A stretch of 19,668 nt of DNA. Source: Xanthoparmelia taractica (Eukaryota; Ascomycota; Lecanoromycetes; Lecanorales; Parmeliaceae). Location of the stretch: assembly GCA_033085395.1 (NCBI GenBank), contig JANQBS010000474.1, positions 1-19,668 of the forward strand, read 5' to 3'. Every line of letters begins with the position of its first letter. Position 1 is the stretch's first letter. The position numbers and the translations under genes are program-made. The notes under the pieces were generated by a model. The model had not been told where the DNA came from. It saw only the letters and a program-made list of their open reading frames with translations, and did not search any database. Positions 10,149-19,339 of this stretch are shown here, one piece after another.

Positions 10149-10696
10149 TATAATAACTATTGAGGAGTCCTCTCGCCAAGGATAGCCTGATCTTTCTGAA
10201 CCACGAGAACGTTGAAGAGGAAATACACGATACATCCGATTGGAAAGATGTACACGTGCGTGGGTTATGTCGCTCAACTGGGCTACGGGATAGGTCAACT
10301 AGTAAATCTGATACCGTATCTGTCTCAGTTGCGTCTCTTACTTGAGATCCTAAGGAAAAGGGAATGACGCAGTCCTAAATGACCTTCATCCGTATGATTT
10401 GCTTCGAGCCAGGTTGACGCCAGCAGCGACATTTTCCTTTCTTCCAGAACGTGAGGAATCGCAATATCCAGGGCATTTGGAGAAGTTACCGCTGCCAGGA
10501 TACTGCCGAGGCAAGATAGAATCCGATGAACCGGTGCAAAGGCGTTTATGACGCCGCACACGTCACAGAGTCTCCTGCTCAGGATGCTGACTCGTCGTCG
10601 CGTTATTGACTCCAAGTAACCAACGTCACGATACTTGTCGGACCAAAGACCAGCCATCGGCACGCTTTTTTGGCGAGTCTCTAGACTGCTTATGAC
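10149..10696. other. Stretch without a supported gene
   Basis: This lies between the MITE and the 3' end of the kinase pseudogene. A minus-strand open frame (10325-10663) has no ATG-anchored recognisable domain. Nothing else stands out. Confidence 0.45.
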
Positions 10697-11721
10697 TCAC
10701 TTGGAATTTGCTGTGCCCTCAGCGAGCCCCGGATCCTGCAGCAGCACCTTGGCGGACGGTCTATCTCTTGGATCTAACTGCATGAGCTTGCTGATGAACT
10801 CCCGATCCTCCTTCGCGATTTCCTCCGAAGAAGCCATCTCAAAAGGCGTCCGTTTCTCTACCGACTCGGTGATGATTGTAAGCGTATCCAGTCTATCGTC
10901 ATCCGCAAGGCTTGTGTAGCTTAGTGGGAAAGGTCCAAATATTGATCTTGCCGTCGTAATACCTCTATAGGATATGCCAACCCTCTCCCCATATCAAGCT
11001 TATAAGCTTTGTAGAGTCAGTAGACGTGACGCATGTGTCAGTCACGCAAAGGGTAACCTTGCCGTAGCTCCCAAAGACCAAATATCTGTGGGTGGGCCCC
11101 AGATAAGATTAAGCATCGCTTCAGGGCTTCGAAAGATAGTGGCCCCAATAACATGCTCTTCGACAACGGAATCGAGGTGTGTGCTATCTCCGCAATCCGC
11201 CAATTTGACGTCGCTGAAGCGGCTTCTACCGCTACCATAGTTGACCAGTATGCTATCAGGTTTGACATCTGTTATCAAGAGTCAGGTGCTGTGTGATGGT
11301 ATCTTAATGCTATGGCTTCTCTCGTACCCGTATGGATGAACCCCTCCTCGTGCAAAGCTGCTAGCGCTTGTAAGACAGCCTTTGCAACATGCTTTACTTC
11401 TGAAGATTGAAGTTTCTGTGTCGTCGATTCGATTGAGAGATTGCTATCAAGATGTTCTAAGACTAGCAAAGGAGGATATTGGACTTCGTCAATCACGTGG
11501 CGGAGAGAAGATGTATTCGGGAAAGGCTTAAGGATATCACACTCGTTACGGAAGGGGAAGTCGGGGGCGGTTTTGAGAATGACATTTTGTTTGGTCTGTG
11601 CATCACTGCAACAAATTAGAGGAAGCGTATCAAGAACTTGTGACGGGTAAGAGTATGTATATAGCCCGCCATATGTTTCGGTGCAGCTGCTTCGAGATAA
11701 GATAGTTGCCTTGAGCGCCAT
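10697..11721 (-). pseudogene. Protein kinase-like gene, C-lobe disrupted
   Basis: Exon 1 (11721-11328) holds a short N-lobe: a possible ATP-binding Lys in NVILKTA, Glu in NECDIL, hinge LVLEHLDSNL, and LHEEGFIHT. Intron 11327-11269 splices in phase 1 to exon 2 (11268-11063), giving HTDVKPDSILVN (catalytic loop), LADCGD in the DFG position, IFRSPEAML (APE region) and TDIWSLGAT. A second intron (11062-11007) has a GC donor (GCAAGG) and leads to LISLIWGEGWHI, after which TAG at 10967-10965 stops the frame. Matching sequence continues in a second frame (EVLRRQDQY) and then in a third (FGPFPLSYTSLADDD to MQLDPRDRPSAK), ending at TGA 10699-10697. So the C-lobe carries two frame breaks, and about a dozen residues seem missing after WHI. 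No Gly-rich loop is recognisable. It resembles a fungal-specific kinase family; function unknown. Sequencing errors are an alternative to true decay. Confidence 0.75.
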
Positions 11722-12137
11722 TCGCTTGACTACCGACTGGCAGGGTCAAAGTGGAAGTCATCCTTCGAAAATCCTTCATCACTTAATAATAGAGATGTGG
11801 GCTACGCAGCTGGCCTTGTTCTGATCACCCACCGGGTGTTACCAATCTGAAAGTGGAACGACGTTTTTCAGACGTCGAGGCTAGGCTGTAGTTTGTAGAA
11901 AAAAGAGGCTAGACTGAGAATGCCCTAATAAAAGAGCGACGTCTCGTAACATGAAAAGCAAATGGGGACATGTAGTGAGATTGATTGCTTGAATGACTAG
12001 ATAGGCTTCTATATGTAACGTTTGAAGGGTCTCTTAAGAGCTTACGCGCCCTTTTCGACTTTTAGCCGGTATACGTCTATAGACGTGTACCTTCTCTCTC
12101 TCTTCACTAGAACCCCGCTATACCGTCTTTCCTTTCT
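11722..12137. other. Intergenic region
   Basis: This is the gap between the start of the kinase pseudogene and the stop of the coiled-coil gene. It contains the sequence gacgt in several nearby copies (about 11860-11945), but I see no gene or clear regulatory site. Confidence 0.45.
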
Positions 12138-12806
12138 TCACAGCCTCGCCATCCGTCGCAGCGTATCTCTTAGCGCCTCGCTTACGTGGATTCGCCATTC
12201 CCACGATCTCCCTGGAAGAATCTTCCCCAGAAGCGAGTCAGTATTCTCGTGCAGGGCCTCGTTAAAAGACATAGGAGACATCAGTAAGCCGCACCTTTCT
12301 TTTGACTTTTCTGCTTCCCCAAGCTCCGGCCCTCCATCCTGAGAGTTGACCTCTACCTGAATGCCGTCACCGTCAGGGCCAGCCTGCTTTTCACTGCCCG
12401 CTGCGGCGCGCATCTTTGCCAGCTCGAACTTCAGCGCACCGATTTCTATTTCCTGGGCTTGGCTTTCAGTCTTCAAGTCCTTAATTTCCTGCTTTAATGA
12501 GTCGTTCTTCCTGGCAAGTTTATCGTGTGCACGTTTCTACATAGGAAGCATTCACGCTCCGTCAGCGGTACTATACATAGAGCTTGGCAGAGTGCCATAG
12601 ATGAAGTAGATGCGGACCTTGATATCGAGCTTCGCTTCAAGAAACTCACAGTGCTCGACCAGGGGTTCTGCAAATTCGAGCAGTTCATTGTCCCCAATCC
12701 TTTCATCTCTCTCCTCGCGTGCTTGGTACATATGAAGGTCTCGCCTGTATTCGTCCACATCTTGGATGGGCGGATAGACGGTCTCGCGGTATGGAGAGTG
12801 GGGCAT
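12138..12806 (-). CDS. Hypothetical coiled-coil protein
   Basis: Two exons (12806-12618 and 12536-12138) give 195 aa. The first exon starts MPHSPYRETVYPP and continues through a charged helix-forming segment (YRRDLHMYQAREERDERI). Joining at intron 12617-12537 (AAG|GTCCGC ... ATGTAG) gives CEFLEAKLDIK followed by KRAHDKLARKNDSLKQEIKD, which continues a heptad-like pattern for about 60 residues. That continuity is the main support for the splice. The C-terminal half is less regular (MSFNEALHENTDSLLGKI, then a basic end LRDTLRRMARL). No signal peptide, membrane segment or known domain is seen. The donor GTCCGC is weak; a stronger GTGAGT lies upstream, but using it with this acceptor would create an in-frame stop. 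The family is not recognised and its role is unknown. Confidence 0.6.
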
Positions 12807-13405
12807 ATTGGTCGGCTGTGGTATGCAGTTTATGTAGAAAGGCTTGATAATGGCTAGGGTGTAAAAGGATAAGAGGTCATGCTGGGTGAAGCAGCTGGTG
12901 TTACGCGTTTGATATGTCAGGGTTGTTGATATGCCACAAACGATAAATTCAGCCTTGAGGTTGTTAATCCACTCAGCCACTGTCCACCCGAGAGTCCGCC
13001 CAGTGACGACGCGCTCGCGGTTAACCGGACAACCGAGCGCGCGTAACGGTACTGTTTAAAATAAAGCCCAGGCCTTAAAGTACCTAATATTACGCTACAA
13101 TGCTGTGAATTTGCCTCTTACCGGCGCGAGGTTTAGTTTGGTAGGGGTAGAATCTCAGCGGGAGTCCTGGGTCTCCAAGTCCAGGATCGCCGGGTTGCTT
13201 AATCTGAGGGGAGGCTCGAACTTTTCCCTGGTGAAGAGGGAACTGCAATGCTGAGAGCGTAGGAACGTGAACACTGGAGGTATCCATCGAATCATTGTTT
13301 CGTCGTTTGAGCGGAACACGGACGGTATTATGTCTGTAAAAGGAGGTGGGAGCCATGCGGAAACTACGAGTCTTCTGATTTTTTCCTACTCTTCGCGTCT
13401 AGGGT
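12807..13405. other. Intergenic region with a GC-rich imperfect inverted repeat
   Basis: Around 13009-13044 a CpG-rich block forms an imperfect inverted repeat (acgcgctcgcggtt against aaccgagcgcgcgt) that includes the perfect palindrome cggttaaccg (13018-13027). It could be promoter-associated for the coiled-coil gene or a relic of a mobile element. The rest shows no supported gene. Confidence 0.4.
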
Positions 13406-14596
13406 TTATACACTCGTTGAAACACCGAGATTGGTGCACAAAATGTCCGAATTCTCCATCTCATGCGTCAAACATCTCTCACTATTTAGTAAGAGCCCAT
13501 CAAGATATGCTAGCGAGCTTGCGTCGTTCTCGGTGACCGCTCTTTCTACAGTACCTTTTTCCCACTTGAATCCATACTGCATGAAAATTCCCACCTGCCG
13601 CGCGATGGTTACTACATGCCGTATTCTGTCTTCCGGTATTCTCTTTGCATCAGCGATACAGTCCCAGAACTGACTCCAAAACCTTTTCTCCAACTCGTCT
13701 CTGATCTCAAAATATTTCCATCCTCCAGGGCCCATATTCCCCAGTAGATTCTCTAGACCGTAAAGAGCGAGTCCGAAGGGTAAGACTCTGGCCTCTGCCC
13801 AATCAATGATGCCTGTAATGCAGCCGCTTGTTGGTGAAATAAGTATGTTCAGCGGATTGAGGTCCCCGTGAGTGAGGACCTGAGGATAACGTGGATGAAA
13901 GAGCTCACCGAGCTCTTTTTGCGCTCGAGCGATGGTGGCGATCAACCGAGTAGGCAGAGTGGACGCGAGAAGAGAGAGCTTATGAGACATAGTGGCCCTG
14001 AGACTCTCTCGCTGATCCTGCGTAACCAGTTGCGGATGGAGCCAGCTTGTAGCAAAATATCTAGCAGTGTCAGGCAAGTTAGTCGGAAAGCTTTACAGCC
14101 ATGCACGTATAGGTACTGTTTTGCTGTACCTGGCCAGATCCTCGACCAATCGCAGTTGCTTTGTGGCCATCTCTGCACTCATTTCGACAGAGAAGTTCTC
14201 CATTTCAATATATGTTATCCCCGGCAGCTTTTCGATCACGTATACACACAAGCACGCTTCTCCTCCGCGGCCAATCTCTCCGTAGTAGTCGGTCTCCGCA
14301 GTAATATCCCCATGAATGGCTTTCGCCAGCTGCGCTACGTAAATATCAATCTTAGATCTGTTAAGACGAAACTGCACGATTTTCGCATTCTCAACAGGGT
14401 GGCTGCTTCCATTTCCACCTTCGGTGACAGCTTGGGGAGAGCATACGGTGTAGCTAAAATGGCCCTGAATGGGGAACGGCACGACAGGTTCGCCTCCAAG
14501 CAGGGAACGAGCGAGGTCATCACATTCTTTCCGACTCGTAGATAGGTTGCCATTGAAGAAAGATCGAATCTCGTTGTCAAGAGAGTAGATTTCCAT
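13406..14596 (-). CDS. APH/choline kinase-fold phosphotransferase
   Basis: Two exons (14596-14130 and 14060-13406) give 373 aa. Intron 14129-14061 (AG|GTACAG ... CTGAC ... CTAG) rejoins EDLARYFATSWLHPQ in frame. The N-terminal part has a degenerate nucleotide-binding lobe (GHFSYTVCS, then KIVQFRLNRSKIDIYVAQLA, then CLCVYVIEKLPGITYIEM at the hinge). The C-terminal part has the Brenner-type catalytic motif LTHGDLNPLNILI followed by GCITGIIDWAEA, whose Asp residues are the catalytic base and the Mg-binding residue in the aminoglycoside phosphotransferase family. Fungal genomes carry many such APH-domain proteins, usually cytosolic, with mostly unknown small-molecule substrates; antibiotic resistance should not be assumed. 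The catalytic motifs look intact. The start at 14596 is the first ATG after an upstream stop-rich stretch. No signal peptide is seen. Confidence 0.85.
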
Positions 14597-15195
14597 AGCC
14601 TAAGATTCACTTATCTGTGTTGTGTAATAGTGATGCATGGCTTATATCAACGAATATTAAAGTGAAATCCTCTAGCAGGGTTCATCTCCCACTGGGCGTC
14701 TGCCTGAATAGTATGCGCAGGAAGCAATTTTTGACACTCGTCGTGGATGACACCAAGAATCTGTATCGTGTTACATTGCCACATCTCCCGCACGCTCGTC
14801 GAGAAAACAGATGACCTAAAATACTTTCTGTACTCTGTACTCTGTGAGCTACTCTACGCTATTATAAAATACGTAGAATTGACGGATATGAAAGGGGGTG
14901 TAACTAAAAGTAGCGAGAATTCTATAAGCGCAGCAATCAGAACCGAAAAAGGAACCAAATTTTCGAGAGAAATTGCCGCTACAGCACAGAAATAAGAGCA
15001 TTGCAATGGTTTTTGAATATATGCTACGGAGTAGAAGTTGACGAATTAGAAGGGTTCACCCCCACTGCGGCCACTAATAGGGCTGAGATCCAACATTTTT
15101 TCAATATATCTGACTGGCCACTTACTCACGCTATCTTATTAAGAATAATTCTAAATCCTTCGGCCGAGACTAATTCTGACGAATTATTATCTATT
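14597..15195. other. Promoter side of the APH gene and boundary to the AT-rich block
   Basis: This is the upstream region of the phosphotransferase gene, followed by sequence of intermediate composition leading into the RIP-like block. A frame is open from 15001 to the start of the transposase remnant but has no recognisable content. It may be the untranslated 5' part of that transposon. Its terminal inverted repeats were not found. Confidence 0.4.
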
Positions 15196-16030
15196 ATATC
15201 TAATCCGCCTGAACTCTCGCTAGAAGAACATCTATAGCTAACTTTGAAAGCTTATAAAAATTAGAAAAAACGAATTAATATACGAAAGATTATTAGAATA
15301 TATAGGGTTCTTAGATTCTTATTATAGAATAAGATTAATAAACGAATCTCAGCGAAAGAATATTATAAGCGAAACTAATAACTTAATTCTTAGAAGAAAA
15401 TAGCTATAGTCGATTAGATTCGACGTCTACAGGTCTAAAGATAACCGACACGTGTGAATTAAGTATATGAAATAACTTAGAAACTATTAAATAAGAAGAA
15501 CGATAAGAAGCTTCTTAGAATTAATTGGGCGTAGAAGTTTCTAGATTATTATTATTAACTTAAAATAGCGTTTATTTCTCCTCTTAATAAAAAATATACG
15601 ATAATCTTAAATCGTCGAATTTTTAAAAATTAATTTATTCTCTATATAAGCGTTAAGGTCGAATACTTAATTAACGACTCTAATATCTAGAATATAAATA
15701 AAAAGAACTTTATATAAGATATTATTAAGAAAGAGAAAGTCGTAATTAATAAGCATTAAAGAAAGATATATATAACGTAATCTAATAATCGTGAATAAGT
15801 CTTACTTATCGAATATGTGTTCTTGAATATAAGACTTTTAAAATTATTCGTTATCTTTAAAGAAAAGAAGTAAATAACGATCTAATACGAAGTCTTAAAG
15901 AATAGATATATCGTAGTTAGCGAAAATAGCTAGATTAATAACGAAATAGATCTATTCTAGCTATAGTAAATTTTTTATCTCGAAATAGCTATATAATTAA
16001 ATCGATAGCGACTGCTATTAATTAATAAAC

Positions 16031-16038
16031 ACGCTTCT
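16031..16038 (+). repeat. Target site duplication, left copy
   Basis: The bases acgcttct lie directly before the MITE's left terminal repeat and are repeated at 16315-16322. Confidence 0.9.
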
Positions 16039-16314
16039 TACGAGTCGGAAAGGTGTGATACCTATTGAATATAGTCGTTTTTAACTTTTTTTTAACTTTT
16101 TTTAAAAAATTATATCTTTTTAATCTATTTCTAGAATTTTATAATTATATAAGCGTTCGCTTAAGCTTTTTACGTATTTTTAGAATATAAAAAAATATTA
16201 CGTAATATATTTATTAAAAACCCAATGGGAGTATGGGATATTCTATATCTTTTAATATGGTATTCGAAAAACTAATCCCATACCATCAAATATATTACAC
16301 CTTTCCGACCCGTA
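16039..16314. mobile_element. 276-bp MITE with TIRs and an 8-bp target site duplication, nested in the transposase
   Basis: The left end reads tacgagtcggaaaggtgtga and the right end, reverse-complemented, tacgggtcggaaaggtgtaa, a TIR with two mismatches over 20 bp. The element is flanked by identical acgcttct at 16031-16038 and 16315-16322, an 8-bp target duplication. Excising the element and one duplicate rejoins the transposase frame exactly (HAS|YIS). There is no coding capacity. An 8-bp duplication is typical of hAT elements and also occurs in P elements, so the superfamily is only suggested. Confidence 0.9.
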
Positions 16315-16322
16315 ACGCTTCT
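16315..16322 (+). repeat. Target site duplication, right copy
   Basis: The bases acgcttct lie directly after the MITE's right terminal repeat. They are followed by tatatctc, which continues the transposase frame. Confidence 0.9.
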
Positions 16323-17345
16323 TATATCTCTACGGTCGCTATCGAGTTCTATATATAGCAAAAGATTATTTTTCTATGTCTATCTCCTTATATAACGCAT
16401 TTATTATAATCTCTTAATATAAATATCTTCGCTTCGCTAATTAGTATCTATAAGCGTCTAATATAGAAAAAGACTCGTCTTAAAGATAATTATTCGATCG
16501 ATAAGACTAATCTTCTAGAGTTCTATTAATAAGTAAGAGATAAGACTATGCGATTAGAGGTTATTCTTTTAGCTTAGAAGAAAGCGAGACTAAGTTTATA
16601 TAATTTAAATCGTATTCTATAGTAATTTCTCGTTTAATTTAAAGAAAATAAGATTTATAATATCAAGATTCGATTTATTACTTTAGAAAAGACTATTCTA
16701 AGATATTCTAATTTAAATAACTCTTATTAAATAATTCTCACTTTAAAGAATTCTTTAAATATTTAATAAATACTCGAATAAGTCGCACGAGGTCTCTCTA
16801 TTACGAATATTTTTAAAAAGATTAATAAAGTAACAATATTAATAATAGCTAAGTTTACTATCTATAGCGTTATAAATATCGAGTTAATTACGTTAAATTA
16901 GCGAAAGAAGACGAAGGCTAATCGATTCACGACTTACTATAGTGAAGGAAGAATTATAAATTATAATATTATTAATAAGCGTAAGGTCTTTATAGCTATA
17001 AAGCTATATAATCGCGAATAAACTAATTTACTTCGCATATTACTAAATATTCTATAGTTCAAGTAGCGAATTATCGCTATATCGAGACGTTAATTCGTAT
17101 ATTAGATTAATAAGACTTTTAAGAAGAAATAAACTAATCTAGAACGACTTTTAATAAATCTATTTAAGATCAAGAAGACTATAATATTTAAAAAGGTTAC
17201 GATTAAGAAGATTACGAAGAAATAGTCTTTATTATTAGATTAGTTCTCGCTTAAACGCTTTAATATTAGAGAAAGACTATTAAGATTCTTTAAAGTTAGT
17301 AAAGTTAATAAAAAAAGTAATTAATTTAACGCTAGACCTAATTGA

Positions 17346-18122
17346 GAACTAATATTTAATTTTTCAGAAGAAGAATTTGAATATATATCGCACACTTTTT
17401 TATCTTATCGTTTCTTCTAGATATATTAGCTTATCTTCTATTAGTCTCGTATGCTAAAATCTATTAATAAGTCGACTTTAGATCAATTTCTAACACGATT
17501 TAGTTAATCTATTCGCGATATATAGAGAGTATAATTATAAAGCGTCTTGATAATCTAGTATTTCTAAAAGAATTCTCGGTTCTCTTATAATTAAATTTTT
17601 TTTTATAATTATTTAAAGGCGAAGCATAATTAAAAATTGAGTTCTATTCGTATTCGCAAAGAAAACTTCAAATATCGTCTTTTTTTTAATATCAATTAAT
17701 AGTATAGCATCACAATTATTATTTATTAGTATATATAGACGCAGTCGGAGTTAGATATATATTATATCTATCGTCGAGAATACGTAGCATCTACGTCTAA
17801 TAAATCTAGTCGTCGCTATATTTCTCTATCGTAGTCGAGATTTTCGTTATTTAAGCTAACGCTAAGACGTTCTAATTATTTTATCTATTTATTTATCGCT
17901 TTATTAGAAATAAGATATATATTATAACTAGCGACGTACGTGTGTTATATTAAGACTAAGAACGTGTGACTATTAATAGACCTCGTTATCGAGTCGACGT
18001 TTCTCGTCGATAATCTCGATTTTAGCCGAACCCTATCTCGTATAATCTTATTATCACGTTAGACACACACGTTAATTCACGTGCTAAAGCTACGTATATG
18101 TGTTATGATTATCACGTACGAT
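17346..18122. other. AT-rich sequence after the transposase, no gene
   Basis: This probably includes the 3' end of the dead transposon, but no terminal inverted repeat could be matched to the 5' side. From about 17,950 to 18,120 CpG and ACGT-type motifs are denser. Nothing is coding. Confidence 0.4.
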
Positions 18123-18320
18123 TACGAGTCGAAAAGGTCTGGTATATTTGATGGGATATCCCATATCATATCGTATCATATTATATTATAGAAGGGTATT
18201 ATAGAGAGATTATATTAGATTACTTATAAAGATATAAGATAAGAAATTACTAATATCATGAAATAATCTAAGAAATTTCTAGTATATGTAGAGATATTTT
18301 ATAATATAGATTATTTCTTA
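18123..18320 (+). repeat. Dispersed repeat copy A (MITE-like head)
   Basis: It begins tacgagtcgaaaaggtctgg, closely related to the TIR of the MITE at 16039-16314. It continues with gatgggatatcccatatcat, and its later part (aataatctaagaaatttcta) matches copy B at 19103. No inverted right end is visible, so it may be a truncated element or one member of a pair of direct repeats. Confidence 0.6.
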
Positions 18321-19102
18321 TATTAGATAACGAATAAGATAAGAAAATTCTAGATTAATATATAAGTTAGAGCGAAATTAGCTTAAGTAATTATTAGACT
18401 TCGGCACTTAATAAGTGATATTAAGATAAACTCTCTTTTAATTTAATCTCGCTAAGTAAATATAATTATTTTAATAAGTAATAATTAGAATAATAATTAT
18501 AATACATTACTTTCTTAAATTGTAATCTACGTAAGATCGTTAAGTTAATCTCTTTTTTAATTACTTATAAAACGATTTTAAATTATCTCTCTTATTTTTT
18601 TCGCAAGTCTTTAATCTATAGAGATTAATTCTCTATTACTTTACGTTCGCTTCTCTTCTCTTAATTAAAGAATAATTAATAAATAGAATTTCAATAAAAA
18701 AGAATTAATTTCTTACTTGAATTAATCTAGAGAGTACTTTATTATTATTACTAATATAATTAATATTAGAAATCTCCTCTATTTAATAATTTTAAATTTT
18801 TTAATTAATCTATTTAGCTTTAAATAATATATTAAGATCTTTCTCTAAGTTTAGTACATCTTATTTATAACTATTTTATTAATATTTTATATAAGAAATT
18901 ATTATTAAGACCTAAAAGATTAAAGGCGAATAGCTTTTTTAATTATTATATAGTCGCTTAGCTTATAAGAAATATCGCTTATAAGCTATAGCTTTATTAG
19001 ATACGACTAAGATATCTTTAGTTATACGTGTTATTAATAAGATCTAAGACTTTAAGCTTTTTTATTAATTAAGAATTAATAGATTCTTAAAATAAGTAAA
19101 AG
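18321..19102. other. AT-rich sequence between the two repeat copies
   Basis: About 780 bp of strongly AT-rich sequence with no coding content that I can recognise on either strand. It could be the interior of an element bounded by copies A and B. Confidence 0.35.
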
Positions 19103-19315
19103 TACGAGTCGGAAAGATCTAGGATAATCTGGGATATGGAATGTTGATATCATATCATGATATAATATAATATTAAGATTATATTATTCAATTTTTATAA
19201 GATAATCTAAAAGACGTGCTAATATTATAAAATAATCTAAAAAATTTCTAATATATGCAGGGATATCCCATGTTATATGTAGGGATATGGGAAATATACT
19301 ATATATAGAAGAAGT
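19103..19315 (+). repeat. Dispersed repeat copy B (MITE-like head)
   Basis: It begins tacgagtcggaaagatctag and later has aataatctaaaaaatttcta followed by atatgcagggatatccc, in the same order and orientation as copy A, 980 bp away. The shared order over about 200 bp supports common origin despite many transitions. Confidence 0.6.
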
Positions 19316-19339
19316 TACTCTATATAGAATCATACGAAC

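Larger units (their letters stand above)
15196..17345 (+). mobile_element. RIP-inactivated pogo/Fot1-type (Tc1/mariner) DDE transposase, split by a MITE
   Basis: One plus-strand frame can be followed from an ATA (15196, likely a former ATG) to TGA at 17343-17345, with the internal stops being TAG/TAA where Gln or Trp is expected. After removal of the inserted MITE and one 8-bp duplicate it spans 622 codons, a usual size for this family. Recognisable blocks are an HTH psq-like region (NIRKIIRIYRVLRF, then RINKRISAKEYYKRN), INWA*KFLDYY of the CENPB/Tc5 DNA-binding part, DSNI*NINKKNF where NMDExGF is expected, RLLLINKHAS at the second Asp motif (usually LLxxDGHxSH) and IIFLCLSPYITHLL*SLNINIF (usually LLxLPPHxTHLLQPLDVxxF). 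All three catalytic acidic positions read Asn, consistent with G-to-A change. The element is dead. Its terminal repeats were not located. Confidence 0.85.

Noticed and set aside
10325..10663. 112-aa minus-strand frame downstream of the kinase pseudogene
   Set aside because: No recognisable domain and no splice connection that extends the kinase. A GTGAGT at about 10,700 hints at a donor, but no supported exon follows.
12022..12342. 106-aa plus-strand frame
   Set aside because: It is largely antisense to the coiled-coil gene's second exon, is Ser/Arg-rich and has no domain.
13090..13356. 88-aa minus-strand frame with a GDPGLGDPGLP repeat
   Set aside because: Short, low-complexity and lacking any recognised domain or splice partner.
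13868..14545. 225-aa plus-strand open frame
   Set aside because: It is entirely antisense to the APH-fold gene, whose motifs and spliced frame are clear; no domain was recognised in the antisense reading.
15001..15237. Stand-alone 78-aa plus-strand gene
   Set aside because: Its end is continuous in frame with the mutated transposase, and its stop is a RIP-type TAG. The 5' part has no recognisable content.
18690..19056. Minus-strand frame with only TAA/TAG stops, possibly a second mutated coding remnant
   Set aside because: RIP removes TGA anyway, so lack of TGA is not evidence of coding. No family motif could be recognised.
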